Part shown: piece after piece, positions 36,101-50,939 of the stretch
How the letters are laid out: each line of letters begins with the position of its first letter
How positions within the stretch are numbered: the first letter of the stretch is position 1
DNA from: Diphasiastrum complanatum
Taxonomy: Eukaryota > Streptophyta > Lycopodiopsida > Lycopodiales > Lycopodiaceae
NCBI GenBank assembly: GCA_029204225.1
Contig: CM055099.1
Span: 46,812,042-46,876,041 of the forward strand
Reading direction: 5' to 3'
Length of the DNA stretch: 64,000 bases
Position numbers and translations under genes: made by a program
Notes under the pieces: generated by a model
What the model saw: only the letters and a program-made list of their open reading frames with translations
Told to the model about the DNA's origin: nothing
Databases searched by the model: none

Positions 36101-37075
36101 CCATCATTGTATATAAGTTTTCATGATGGCATGATCATTATTCCTGTTTTGTATGTAGATGACATTATCTTGAGTGGTAATAATCTAGATGGAATTAGAA
36201 ATGTAAAAATTGCTTTAGCAAAAGAGTTTAAGATGGTATATCTCGGCCTATTGAGCTTCATTCTTGGAATAGAGGTTATTAGAGGATGTGATAATAGCTT
36301 CATTTGTCAATCTAAATATGCTACATCCATCCTAGATAGATTTGGAATGAAGAATTGTAAAGGCATTGAGACACCAATGGAGCAACATGTAAAAGCATCT
36401 ATTGGTTGTGATGAAGCATCCTTTGAGGACATCACATTATATAGAAGGCTTATTGGCTCCTTGATCTATTTAACTATAACTAGACCTGATCTTAGTTATA
36501 GTGTTGGAAAGTTAAGCCAATTCATGCAAAGTCCTCTAGTTTCACATTGGAAGATGGCCAAAAGAGTTCTTAGATACATTTCATTCACTAAGAATTTTGG
36601 TATTTTGTATAGAGGAACTAATCTTGGCTTAAGAGCCTATAGTGACTCGGATTTTGCAGGTGACAAAGTGGATACAAGATCAACAAGTGCCTTTGCCACC
36701 TTCCTATGTGATGGAGTAGTATCATGGCTTTCCAAAAAGCAAGATACCATCTCCCTATCTTCCACAGAATCCGAATACAAGGCCTTGACATCAACATGCA
36801 AGGAGGTCTTGTGGCTCAAAAGGCTATTGGTGGAGCTTCATGTCATGGAGGAGGAGATCCCTATCATCTATTGTGACAACCAATCAGCCCAATCACTTGC
36901 AACTAATCCTACATTCCATGCAAGGAGAAACACATCGAAATTGCTCATCATTTCGTGAGGGAAAAAGTGCAAGCTAAAGAGATCAAGCTCCAACACGTGC
37001 CATCATCAAGTTGCTTGGCTGATTTGTTTACTAAAACTTTACCTAAAGATTCATTTGTCAAGCTTAGATCTTCAA
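33146..37075 (+). pseudogene. copia gag-pol polyprotein gene, one stop and one frameshift
   Basis: One long frame carries the domains in copia order. Gag comes first (starting MGSVGAYLLEASERLNSTNY), then a zinc knuckle, YKCFFCGKKGHFASEC. The aspartic protease is DSWWIDSGASSHMT. The pre-integrase block is LWHKRLGHPNYKAM. Integrase shows HSDVHSFSHES, FIDDYSRFCWMYLL and a D-E site ending in PYTPQQNGVSERRNRS. The reverse transcriptase has FAPVAKLVTIRLIISL, LYGLKQAPRAWYSRL and LYVDDIIL, and RNase H has LSSTESEYKALTSTCKEVLW. A TAG at 35,936 interrupts the frame at the RT, and a one-base shift near 36,920 moves the RNase H end into another frame. The copy is therefore non-autonomous, but only just. 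Confidence 0.95.
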
Positions 37076-38083
37076 TTGGAGTTATTGATAAAAGCATTGT
37101 GATCTCCAAGGCTAGATTTGAGGAGGAGTGTGAAAAATTGCCTACATTGGCAAATCTAGCCATGTAGAATATTGTACATTTTGTCAATATTGTTTGTTGG
37201 TTACTTGAATGGCCAAAGTGCCACTTGTACATACACACCTAAAGTAGGTTACCACGAGTCAAGAGGAGTGGTTGTGTCTATTTGGTAGTGATTCCTACTT
37301 TGTAGGATCTAGACCATGATTTATGATGAGATTTGTACCTACCATGCACCTACCAAGCATGACTCTTGGATCTAGACTAGGGTTTTCACATTAGGGCAAG
37401 AAAGTGGAGTCTACTTCCTTATTACATGCTGGATTTTCACCTAACTTTGCAAAGGAAGTGTGTTTTACTATGTATTTCCATTCTCCATAGTGAGAAGATA
37501 GAAACTTTTTGGAGCCTCAAGGAGAAACTCGAGTTTCCTCTCATTGTATGGTGATTACTCTATTTTTCCAATGAAACCCAGCTTTGGCACTTTGTAAACA
37601 CTGTCTACAGGCCGTACTACAGCCTTATTTCCACACGTGTGGAGTTGGATTAGACTATTTGATCAATGCTTTGATTGTCTCTACTTGTTTCCTATCAAGC
37701 TGCTAAACTAGATCTTGTTTTCTGATGACTAGTTTCTGATAGATTGTTTAACAAGCATACAATCACCTTGTGGATCATTCAAAGATCCATTTATGGTCCT
37801 TAGTACTGTACTTTTCACATTGGCCATAATCATCAAGCAACACCAATCTTCATTTTGAAAGCAATTTCTTGTCAATCTCTCCATTTGTCTTCATTTGTTT
37901 TGAATCTTTTGAGTTCCTACCTTTCATTTATGATTGTTCTTGTTATATTTTCTCATGTAGAATTGATCTAGATTGAACTAATCTTGTGTAGATTGGTAGA
38001 TCAATTGTACCTAACATCCAATCTCTCTTGTGGATCATTTTAGGATCCAGTCTTGGTCCAATTTTGCAGATTTTCACACCTGG

Positions 38084-38815
38084 AACTACCACTACCCTTT
38101 CTCCTTTCAATAAATCTCTAATCACCTTGCCTATTTACAATATAGATAATAATTATTTCTTGACATTATCAGATATATCAAATCTTTTTTATTTCACAGA
38201 GGCCGAGACTCTTTTTGCATTTTGAGCAAAGAGCTTCATGAATTTTCTTATATAATTGATTATGATGTAATGATCTTCTCCTTGGTGTTGACGATGTAAA
38301 TAAGGGTGAGTTTTATTCAGGGAAAGATTGTTTGAAAATGGTTGTTGAGGAAATGCGCCAAAGAAAAAGATGATCTTTCTTTTGCAGAGGAGTTCCTTAG
38401 ATTATAAAATCAGCTTGGTTTTCCAAAACCAACTGTCTATTCACCAATCTTATCGACATCGAAAGGTGGACACAATATTGATGGTGAGACAGTAATCGAG
38501 GAAGACAAAGCCGAATGCGTAAGTTTTGTATCTTGTCTTGTACTAGATCTGTAATGACAGATTTTATATTGGAGCTTACTTTGCATTTTTTTCTTTTCAA
38601 GAAACAATTTACCTTGAGGATTTTTCAATTCATCAAGGAGGGCAGAGATCGTCTGCTAGAGGATTTTCAAGAGATCATGCACTAGGGCATTATCTAAAGT
38701 TCTTCAAAAATAATGAAATAATTGTTGCCCATTCAAAGTTTCATCAACATGATGAAACAATGATTATGACAATCAAGGCACTTTCTCATTTTCTAGAAAA
38801 CTGTTGCATGATTCT
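38084..38815 (+). pseudogene. gene A copy 2, 3' part
   Basis: Immediately after the LTR target site the sequence reads YNIDNNYFLTLSDISNLFYF, matching YYINDDVYFTISDLCKNFYY in copy 1. A GT-AG intron lies at 38,519-38,601 at the same place and with the same donor context (GAATGC/gtaagt) as in copy 1. The next exon reads FSRDHALGHYLKFFKNNEII and AHSKFHQHDETMIMTIKALS, matching copy 1. Many stops lie between. Its 3' end meets gene B of this copy head-on. Confidence 0.75.
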
Positions 38816-38819
38816 AAAT

Positions 38820-41500
38820 TGCAACTTTCATTTGAAAAATTGTCGGAAGCTGAGTAGATATTGGAGAACCAGACTTTGTAATATTTGTCATTTAATATAC
38901 AAAAAATTTTATAATCCGTTGATTTTGTATTATGATGAATTTGGACTCTTTTGTAAAACCATTGGAAAAGTTGCAATATTTAGTTGTTCTTTGTGCTAGT
39001 CCCACCATGTTGTGTACTTTTATAAACTGCCGCTCTTGCTTGCCAATGAGATTTTTACATTCCTTGCGATGACCATATGCTAAGACTTCCACTATTTCTT
39101 GCAAAGAATGTCGCATGATGCCGTAATATGTGTTGCATGTCATATAAACAAAATATAAATCAGTGCCAAAAGTATCTAAATTGATTTGCACATATTTGTC
39201 GATAATGGTGTTACACCGAGATCTTACCATATAATGTGTTATATGATTTTCTCCCCATGCATTTCAAACTGCATCCACAAATTCACTGGTTGATTTCTGT
39301 AAAATTTGTACATCAGTATTTGAAAATTGATCTTTTCTCAAGTATATCACCATGTTGTCTAATTTTCTCCAAACTTCTACTTTGAATAGTCGACTAGAAC
39401 CTAGTTCTTCAAAATCTTGAGTTGCAGCTATTATCTCTTTTCAAATCGAATACTGAATCTTGGTTTCTTTGCCAGAATAATTTGATAAAAATCTACGAGC
39501 TTTGGATCCTCCAATGTTCGATTTGCATGGAATATTTCCGGGTTTTATGTGAAAGCTTGTCGTCTTTTTTTATTTTAACATGGCCTGCTTTAGATAATAC
39601 ATCCTCTAATCTAGATATAGCTTCTTCGAAGATGACTCTGGCTTCGTATTCCATGCAAACAAGATGTGGAGATATATTATTTTTTCTATAATACGCACCT
39701 CTACAATGTACAAATATGAACATTCTGAATAGAAATCGGTAGTACGGGTTTCCAATCAGGATCTTCTCGATCTCTTGATAGTCATGTACTCCTTGTCATG
39801 TCTTTTGATGTCTTCATGCAGTACAAACAAGGGTGTTTAGAGTTAGCGCCATGGGATACATTGAACATACATTTTAATGTCTTCAAATTTTTTGCTAAAT
39901 GTCATTCTATGCTGAAAGTGCCAATCCCAGAAACATTGAGTGGAACTTCCTCCATGTGATTTTTGATGGTGGCAGGATATGATGTTCAATTAAATATTCA
40001 TGAGAGAATGTCATGGTCTTCTTTCAACACCTATAAGAGAGACAAAAAATTGATTTAGCATAATATTAATGTAGAGAAGATTATCCAAATAGAATCCATA
40101 TCAAATTATCCCTATAGAATCTATAAACTATACCCAAAAAGCTGCCAACCACCAAATATCATTTTCTGATTGAACACTAAAGTTGAGGCCTTCTGAGTCT
40201 TTTGAATTTGAAAGTGCTCCATTCATGATCGTAAGGCTGACAATCTCCATTTTTTGTCCTTTTATAATTTCAGACTCATCTAATTTAAGAATAACTATCA
40301 ACTTGTTATTGACATTCTCATTTGTAATATTGTAAAAATCTATGATGAATGTTAGTAACTGATTAATGTCAATAAATAGATAGTTGGAATTATTATAAGC
40401 AAGACATTCTCCCTTCGAGATATACACTTCATTGATATGAGATAGATTACCAACTATTCTTTGCATACCTTGGTTTAACATGTCTCTGTTTTTTTTAAAG
40501 ATGAAATGGTCATGGGATGGGAAACTTCTTTATACTTACCTATGCAAATGCTTCATTTATCATCTTAAACATTGTTGCATATGCTTCTCTACTGATGCTA
40601 GAAAAATCACATGCCCCCTGAACCAATGTAGTGTCCAATATTTTTTCAACTTCATTCATAATGCTATCAATAATTGAAGCCTTAATCTTTTCATTTTGTT
40701 ATTGTTTAACATTGATTTCATAGATTTAGAAGTTAAAATAGAACCTAGTGAGCTTCAAATGGAAATCTCATCGGCCAAATGGTCTTCGGCAACCAATGTT
40801 GATCTACATTGCAAATATAATGTTCATATAAAAGTCAGTAGAGATTAGGACACTCATAGTATTCACAATAGCATAATAAACAAATAAACTATAAGTGGAA
40901 ATTGATAAATAACAAAACTAGTGATTATGATTGAAAGAAAAAGTTCAAACAATAATAAACCAAATAAGCTATAACTTACTTGAATGCACGGATTCTTCTT
41001 TTTCAATAATCTCCTCTGGATGATAGATCACATATATCCTTAGTAACCAGTCTTTTCCTCTTGTTGCTTTTTACCTTTCTATTGAGCAAATCCATATCTT
41101 TAACAAGAGACAAATATGAGATACGCATGGATTGAAATGCAATTTTTATCTCTTCATTACTAGTTGTAAATTTATGCAAAGAAGATTTCAACGTTTGAAT
41201 CTCCTTCTTGAACATCTCATTTTCTTCCAAACAAGTTTTTAACTTTGTAAATTTCTCTTCGCACTCCTTTGATATTTTTCTTAATTCCACTTCCAAAAAA
41301 TGTATCATTTGCATTGAATGTGCATTTCCATAGAGTTTCAAATTCTCACAATAACCCAAAAGGCCATTTTTGCCATGACACATATAGATTATTAATTGAG
41401 TCACCGAATGAAAATGGGGATGTTGCAATGAATATGGATCAATAGTATACAATGTTCCTGATGACCATAAATCTACATGCTTTAGCTTTTCCTCCCTATA
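38820..41500 (-). pseudogene. gene B copy 2
   Basis: From 41,498 it reads REEKLKHVDLWSSGTLYTID, matching copy 1, then a coiled coil (CLEENEMFKKEIQTLKSSLH) and a basic patch, KSNKRKRLV. The intron at 40,804-40,979 is in the same position as in copies 1 and 3. The second exon has MLNQGMQRIVGNLSHINEVY, a region around NAWGENHITHYMV, and a C-terminal block readable across stops as SLSIWSSQGM, SHWQARA, STQHGGT and QLFQWFYKRVQ. That block is nearly identical to copy 1, although the rest has diverged strongly, so it was under selection. A longer middle section than copy 1 may include an insertion around 39,240-40,030. Confidence 0.7.
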
Positions 41501-41504
41501 TCAG

Positions 41505-43346
41505 ATCATGTCAGAAGTTGACAATATGGGTTGTTTTAAATTTCTTGTCCTGAGTGAAGCATATTCTGATGATAGATCCACATGAAGATCGAATTTGGGC
41601 CCATTCTAATTGGCTAATTTTGGTACATTGCATCTAGACTAGAAGTTCTAGGTTTTTTATGAAGTATCTAGAAGTTTTCAAATTAGGTCAAGTTTGGAAA
41701 AAGTGGCCAAATGACTTCCAAATTTCTTTGTGGAGAATTCATCTCTTGTGTTTCTATGTCCATCTCATGTGTTTCTCTCTTGATATCTTGAGTTTCTATG
41801 TGTAGAATATTGATTTTATGGTTGATCTAGATTTCACACGTGTGAAGCACAGTAATGTACTACTTCTATACGGACAGTACTAAGTCATATCTAAGTGTTT
41901 ATGATCATTTTATGCATTTCTAAGTTCTAACATGCATAAAGTAGTAATTTCTATCTTCTAGCTATTTCTAGATGTGCAACCAAATTTGGGTAAAGATCAT
42001 TGATGAAATAAATGTGTTTTGATCTCACATGCTATTAGAACAGGTTGCAGGCCAAAGTTGGTGGATTTTCCAAATCTAGAGGTGGATTTGAGGGCGTTAT
42101 AAATTCTCTGTGGATTTGGAGGTGTTTCTAGCTCAAATCTTGTAGTTTCAAGTATACAGTTTGGATCTTTGTTATCTTGAAATCGTTTTAGGTCAAAATA
42201 CTTGTAGATGGCTGATTTTTGAAACCACTTACTAGAATGTGGAGACAAGAAATTTTTATGATTGTGGATGGTACATTCTATTAGATGAGATATCTAGATT
42301 CTAGCTTTTGCATGTAGATTTTGCTTGATTCAATATTTTTCTTTTTTGGAGGAATGTAAGCTTGAAGAATGTTTTGTTCATACCTTCCATTACTAAGAAT
42401 GTGCTTAGTGTGTGTCAAATGGTTGACAAAGGGCTCAAATTGGAATTTGTTGGTGATTCTTGCTTGATCAAAAGGAATGAAGTCTTGATTGCTCAAGGCA
42501 AGAGACAAGGTGAGCTCTACAAACTTGATGGATTTGTTGGTTCTACCCATAGTGGTTTGAAGTCAAAGAAGCAAGTTGGTGAGATTTGTTCAATGTCAAA
42601 GTCACAAACATTGTCTTATTCTAGATCTAGCTCAAGATCTAAGATGCCTTTTCATTTAGTACATTTGGATGTGCATTTTACTAGTTCTTTGAGTAATGGA
42701 GGAGCAAAGATGTTTGTGATTTGTATTGATGACTTTAGCATATATGTTGGACTTATCTTCTAAAGAGTGGTGATTTCATATTTAATGTCTTTTTCAAGTT
42801 CAAGAATGTTGTGGAGAGTCAATTCAACATGAAGATCAAGTGCTTAAAGTTGAAAAATGAAGACCTATCAACAAAGTTCAAGGAGATTTGTGTTGCACAT
42901 GGGATCAAGAGGGAGCTTTCAAACTGAAATAAAGAAGAAAGGAAGAGAGGAAGATCAATCTTTTGAAAGAGGTTAATCATGAGGGTGAATGCAAATCCTC
43001 CTAAGTCATTTTGGGGTGAAACTTTGATGTGTGCTAACTTTGTTTGCAATAGGTACTCAAATGAATACTTGGATGGTAAGAGTTCATTTGAGGTTATTTT
43101 TGGTAAGAAGCCAAGGATGGAGCATTTGAAGATCTTTGGTAGTACTTGCTATGTCAGCTCATATTTTGGACTATTGAAGGGAATCTTTGTTGGCTATAGT
43201 GAATTAAGGAAAGCTTTTTTTGTTTACATTCCTAATTCAAAGAAAGTTCACATTTCTAAGTTTGTTGTCTTTGAAGAGGAGAATGTGGATAAGCTTGATG
43301 TTGTTGATGTTGATCAATCTAACATTTTTGATGGTGATGAAGATGG
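41505..43346 (+). mobile_element. decayed copia remnant
   Basis: LTR-like sequence ending 'gatctcaca' near 42,028 is followed by TGCTATTAGAACAGG, a mutated copia primer site. Pol fragments follow. These are VLFIPSITKNVLSVCQMVDKG (pre-integrase), SRSSSRSKMPFHLVHLDVHF and FVICIDDFS (integrase), then KSFWGETLMCANFVCNR and KIFGSTCYVS. Stops and deletions are frequent. The remnant runs straight into the LTR at 43,347 without RT or RNase H. Confidence 0.75.
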
Positions 43347-44007
43347 TGTGAAAGATTCAACTAGTTTCATCATATTTTGCTATATTTCCATATTTGGCAT
43401 ATTTAGGCCAAAACTTGTTTTAGACTTAGAGATTGACTTTTCAAAGTTCACTAATCTAAATGTCATTTGAATGAACACTTTTTGAAAACATGGGAAAGTT
43501 AGAATGCGAGTTTGAGTAGATTCAAATTTGAATAGTTGAGTACATTGAATCTAGACCCAAAAATAGTAGGGTTAGCATTTTGGTTGGAAAGCCAAGTGGC
43601 CAAATAGGGTCTGGACCTATTATAAAAGGATGTAACTCGTGGAGAGAGCAATCTTCTCTCTTCTCTATCTCATTTCATGCTTATACATGGTTCTCTTGGG
43701 TTCTACTATCCATTGGTGCACTATCTTCGTAATTGCTTGCAATTCTATGTGTAGAATGATCACTTATTGCTATTTTCGGATCCACATGTGTGAAATACAA
43801 TAGCTTGTTGGTTTTGTATGGACAGCAACAGTACTTTATCATTTCATTCAAGTTTAATCAAGTTCTATTAGTGTTTGCATCTCATTTTGTGTGTAGATGC
43901 TGATTTTTCTACATTGGTGAGATTGGTAGTATATTTCTCTTTCTAACCAAAGATCATTTAAGTGATTGGATCTTAAGGATCTAAAATCTTTCACATGTTA
44001 TCAGAGC
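43347..44007 (+). mobile_element. copia LTR with primer-binding site
   Basis: The LTR is bounded by mirror ends TGTGAAAGATT and AATCTTTCACA (43,347-43,995). It is followed at 43,996 by TGTTATCAGAGC, one base away from the copia primer site. TATA-like and polyadenylation-type sequence lies within. Confidence 0.75.
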
Positions 44008-44755
44008 TTGTGTTTCAGGTTATGAAGGAGAAAATCAGATCTATCAATGATTTGGTGAAGATATCAAGTCTAGAGCATGCTAGAGAGGATTCTACACCAA
44101 AATCAAGTTTTCTGCTTTTGTAGATTGGATCTTTTGTAGATAAAAACCCTATATAGGTTTATAAACTTGATCAATTCCAATTTTTGAATTCACATACTGG
44201 ATTTGGCCGATTTTTGGATCATTGGATCAACCTAAGTAGTGGCTAATAGATTGCATATCAAATTTTCAGCATTTGCATGTAGATTTGGAATACTCGATTT
44301 CTTGTGATTTTGTCAAAACCCTAATTTTCATTGGATCTCTAGATAGCGAGGTTGCTGGACTTCGCTTGAGTGTGTTTTAATGTTAGGAAGTGGCAAAAGT
44401 CATTAGATTGAGGATAGATCATAGGTTGATCAAGATTCCATGATTCTAAGTGCTGATTTGCTTGGTATAAGTGCTAAAAGAGAATTTTTTAGATAGTTTC
44501 AAATCTTGGTGATTCATTTGGAGGATGTATTGTTTATTCCATCTATTACCAAGAATTTTCTTAGTGTGAGCCAAATGCTAAGTAAAGGCCTCAAGGTGGA
44601 GTTTGATGGAGATGCTTGTTTGGAAAAGGTAAAAGGCAAGGGAAGTTGTTCAAACTAGATGCTTGTGTTATTGCTAACCAAGTTGGATGTGTTGAAAGGG
44701 AGCAAATTCCTATCCAAGAGGTTTGGCACAAAAGGATGGGGCTAATTGTTGGATC
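44008..44755 (+). mobile_element. copia leader and pol fragment
   Basis: Untranslated leader to about 44,515, then LFIPSITKNFLSVSQMLSKG, GKLFKLDACVIANQ and EVWHKRMG of the pre-integrase region. The frame then runs into unrelated minus-strand gene A sequence near 44,755, so a deletion joined the two elements. Confidence 0.75.
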
Positions 44756-45370
44756 TGAGTATTATTGGGATTGCTTGGATTCGAGAAAAGTAGCATATTC
44801 TGAACCAATAATGCTATGTTCAGAGCCGTATCGAATTGATACAATCATCATTATTAACATCTGAATCTTTGAGATAGAGGTCTAAATCCGCAGGCTTGGA
44901 CTTCTCAGAGATATCTATTAGAACTACCAACCTCAAAGATAGAAGGAAAAGATTTTTGACAATCATAAAAAAAAAATTAAAAGAAGATAAATACAAAAGC
45001 AGACTGGCATTCCAAAAACCTACACTTCTTAGTAGGTAGCTGGCACGAATCAACAGACTTGAAATCATCATGCAGTTTTGTGTACATTCTATCAAGTTTT
45101 GATTTATATCTCTTTTTGTCAAGATTCACCAGATTTTGATAGTGAATCATATCCCTATTCTTAGATCTGAATGGAGGAAAGTTTAGGAGAGATTTGAAAT
45201 GAAAATATTGCACAACAAAAGTCTCTATGCCAGGGCCTTGGGTGACAATAGGCAACACAAACAAGAATGGAAAAGAAAATGGACTTAAAATATTCAATAT
45301 TTTTTGTAACGCCAAACTTAGGGAGAAATGATATATGGGATTCAAAATCTGCCCAAAAAACAAAGTGCAA
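44755..45370 (-). pseudogene. gene A copy 3, 5' part
   Basis: The minus strand reads FLPKFGVTKNIEYFKSIFF, then in a second frame MIHYQNLVNLDKKRYKSKL, DRMYTKLHDDFKSVDSC and TKKCRFLECQSAFVF. It ends in an acidic stretch, SKPADLDLYLKDSDVNNDDC. All blocks match copies 1 and 2 in order. The 3' half is lost at the junction with the copia fragment. Confidence 0.75.
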
Positions 45371-45399
45371 TATGGAATTGGAGTGCAAAACGACAAAGC

Positions 45400-45910
45400 G
45401 GAATCCTAAACAGATTAACTATGCTTGAAATTGATATGAAGGAGAAAATAAGTCGTTCGTACGAAGTAGAACATGGGATATTGCTTTTGAGCGCATAGCG
45501 GTTTCTCAGGGCTGTCGAAAAGATGATGCATGTTCAAAACCGATATCACGCATGAAAATCCGATGTTTTTCTAAAAAATGTCCAATGTTTATGAACGCCA
45601 TTTTTTGTTCATGTGTGAAGAGAATGACACATGGCAGATTTTGACTGGCCACATATCGACAATCGAAATAATGATGCTTTTCTAACTCGTGTGTATCAAC
45701 CGTGGCAAAGGCACATGTGCAAGCAGTTATTTTGTCAAACACCTAGCATGTGGACGAATAGCTTGTTGACACGTGGTTGCACGTAGACTTTTGCACGTGC
45801 AAACAATTATTAGGTCATAATAATATATATGAATGGCATTTGTCAAGTTCGGGTGATGACACGTGGTAGCCCCGCCATCCTTTGCACATGCGAAAAAATG
45901 TATAAAACTT
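45400..45910. promoter_or_regulatory. divergent promoter of element copy 3
   Basis: CACGTG/CACATG boxes cluster at about 45,630-45,895. A plus-strand TATA (aatgtataaaactt, about 45,897) faces right, where gene H would be expected. The gene A leader (45,420-45,570) carries GATATCGGTTTTGAACATGC-like motifs, closer to copy 2 than to copy 1. No H3-like sequence is readable to the right. Confidence 0.6.
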
Positions 45911-46535
45911 GTTGCGTCCGAAGTCATTTTTTCTTGAATCCCATCAATTTTGTAAATGGGTTGTGTACATGTCCTAAAGATTGATTCTAAAGTTTTGATG
46001 CAGTTGTCACTGGAGCTTGAATATTATATCGATCAAAATTGATAAAGAACGTGTATCACATTTTTTGTGTTAAGTTGAATTCTGCTAAATTCACATAGAG
46101 AAATTGATGCTCTTCGTCCAAGAGCTATCAGAGAGATACCAACAATTACAAAGTCTGTTGGTGAAATAAAGATTAAGTCCATCTAAATAAGCTAATTTTG
46201 ATTACTTTTTCATAGGATTCTTAGTATTTTTGTTCTTTTCACTTTGTGTCTATCATGATATTAATACTCTACTTTTGTTACTTGCAATGTGTACAACAAA
46301 AGAATTTTTTAGTTGTGTACACCAATTATTTTTTAGTGGTACAATTGCAAGTGGATGTTGACATAGATTAGGTAAATTTTGGGTTGTTTTCTTCATTTGA
46401 TTATGTAAACATTTTATAGTTTAGCATTGTGTCTATCATGAAATGACTAATCCATTGTGTTGAAAATGATAGTTTCGAGTTCATATATTTAAAAGAACTT
46501 CCCTACCTCGTATGCACTTTTAAAGCTCATAAAAA
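45910..46535. other. no gene supported
   Basis: Expected place of gene H of copy 3, but no histone or protease motif is seen on either strand. Confidence 0.4.
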
Positions 46536-46539
46536 CTCT

Positions 46540-47230
46540 TTCAGATGGATCACAAATGCCCATGAGTGCTATTTTTCTGGACTTGCTAAATTCCTAACAG
46601 GGGTTCTGAGATGTTGCATCCTTTCATTATGGAAGGTGCAGGCCTTAAGGCGAAAACATACAAGAGCTACCTAAATGGGAACTTTACTTTGGCAATGTGA
46701 ATCCTCTGTTGACTTCTATTTGAATATACCAAAAGAGATTTACTATATGGAAGCCATGGATATTTCCAAATGTTACAAAAATATAACCCTAGATGGGCCG
46801 GATGGGCTGAAGACGGTTATAAGGAAACTAATCCTATACCCTTTACTATAAATAAATATCAAAGGTCAAGGATTTCCAATGGTCCTGGAACAACAACAAA
46901 AATTCTAATGAATGGAATGCTATTGACATCGATACAATATGTGCATGGAATTCTCTGTTGATAGATAATTGCATTATCAAACTTGGTATCTCTCTTACTT
47001 CGAAATGTAGTTTATCAAAAGGTTGGCGAAATTTAGACAGATAAAATTTATGAATGATGTCAAGTTCTAAGGTGCCCACATTTAAGGAAAGTCCCTCATT
47101 TACAAGCAGCCTTTCAGGCAAGAGCAATGCAAACTCCCCCATCCACTTATTGACAAGTTCCTAGACAAAACGCAGCCTAGGATACCGGACAACCCTTTTT
47201 GGATCTACCCCTTGGAATGTCTCGATATAA
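46540..47230 (+). pseudogene. Penelope-like element RT fragment
   Basis: The reading FRWITNAHECYFSGLAKFLT, then FYLNIPKEI, then AMDISKCYKNITLDG (motif A) and finally RIPDNPFWIYPLECLDI match the better-preserved copy at 57,490-58,245. Motifs B and C are deleted or scrambled. The fragment is joined directly to gene B sequence at about 47,231. Confidence 0.75.
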
Positions 47231-47279
47231 ACTCACCACTGCATTATTTTCATCCCATTTTTCCTCTCAATCCCATCTC

Positions 47280-48290
47280 GTTCATGCTCCCAATATATGT
47301 TGCTGATCGTTCCCGTTATAGGGCAGAAGGAAAAAAGAACTTGGATTTGTGGACTGACGGATCATTGTATCATCAAGATCCTAGCACATTGACTCATCCC
47401 ACATTCTCTTCAATAACTAATCTAGTAATATGGATATGCAATGGGCATAATGGATTATTAGGATATTGTGAGAGATTGCAAAACTATGGAAATTAGTTTT
47501 CAATGAAAAAAATTCACTTTTTAGAATGTGAGTTGATACGCATATCCTCTTTTTATCAAAAAAGAGATTGTCATGTCCAAAATACTTTAGAGAAAAATGA
47601 ACAACTTAAATGAAATAATGAATCGTTATAGAAGAATAATGAATCATCATAGAAGAATAATGAATCATTACAGAAAAATAATGGTTCATTACAAAAGATA
47701 GTGTTTGATATCAAATCAGAACTTGATCAAATGCAATCAATCTTACAATCTATTCATATGGAAAACTTGCAATTACTGAAGGATGTGGAAGAGGCTAAGA
47801 AGAAGAAGGCTAAGACTAAGAAGCGAAAGCGGGAAAGTCGCAAGGATATTCAGACCCTTTCAAAAGGAGGTTATAGAAATAGAAGAATTAGAGCATTCAA
47901 GTAAGCATACTCTAACTTTTTTGTAACTTGATTAGTGACAAATGGTTTATTTCTACTACTATGTTGTTCTATTAACTATCTGGTTATTTTTTGCAGATCT
48001 GCATTAGTATCTCATCAGAATATAAAGGACAATGCATCAATTGGAATGTCGTTGGGTCCAATATTGACAAGAAAATCCACTGAGTGTATCATGATGAACA
48101 ATAGGGGTTCCAATGTAAAGTCCAAAATTGCAGAGTCTTTGATGTTAGACATTTAGAAAATTTTAGATAAAACTATAGTTCAAGGTGCCTGTGATTTTGC
48201 TAGTATTAGCAAAGAAGCATATTTAACAATATTTCAACATATTAGGGATGCCTTTAAGCAAGTTTGAATTAGAAAAGTCCCTATCCCTAG
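47280..48290 (+). pseudogene. gene B copy 3
   Basis: It reads VADRSRYRAEGKKNLDLWTD and LTHPTFSSITNLVIWICNG, then a coiled coil in which the seven-residue unit NNESLQK is expanded to about four copies (47,610-47,700, with stops). The basic patch TKKRKRESRKD follows, then an intron at 47,901-47,996 conserved with copies 1 and 2. Exon 2 reads MMNNRGSNVKSKIAESLMLD and QGACDFASISKEAYLTIFQH. The sequence stops at a (CT)n tract (48,297), so the conserved C-terminal block is lost. This copy is closer to copy 1 than to copy 2. Confidence 0.8.
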
Positions 48291-48293
48291 GTC

Positions 48294-50939
<2,646 letters not shown>

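Larger units (their letters stand above)
31829..37819 (+). mobile_element. nearly intact Ty1/copia LTR retrotransposon
   Basis: LTRs at 31,829-32,518 (690 bp) and 37,129-37,819 (691 bp) differ at only about seven or eight visible sites, so insertion was recent. Both begin TGTGAAAAATTG and end TTTTCACA. A perfect 5-bp target duplication, TTGGC, flanks it (31,824-31,828 and 37,820-37,824). The primer-binding site TGGTATCAGAGC at 32,519-32,530 abuts the 5' LTR, and the polypurine tract gaggaggag at 37,120-37,128 abuts the 3' LTR. The plus-strand gag-pol frame lies between. Confidence 0.97.
31405..38078 (+). mobile_element. LTR inserted in gene A, itself interrupted by a copia element
   Basis: Segments 31,405-31,828 and 37,825-38,078 together align with the solo LTR at 62,978-63,800 read in reverse. 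The joined LTR starts TGTGAAAATTGG and ends TTTTCACA. Flanking 5-mers are CCTAG at 31,400-31,404 and CCTGG at 38,079-38,083, a target-site duplication with one mismatch. No internal retrotransposon genes remain apart from the later copia insertion, so it is a solo LTR. Confidence 0.8.

Noticed and set aside
45910-46200. Gene H of copy 3
   Set aside because: A rightward TATA box is present at 45,897, but no frame shows H3 or C48 motifs. The stretch with RPRAIREIPTITKSVGEI is too weak.
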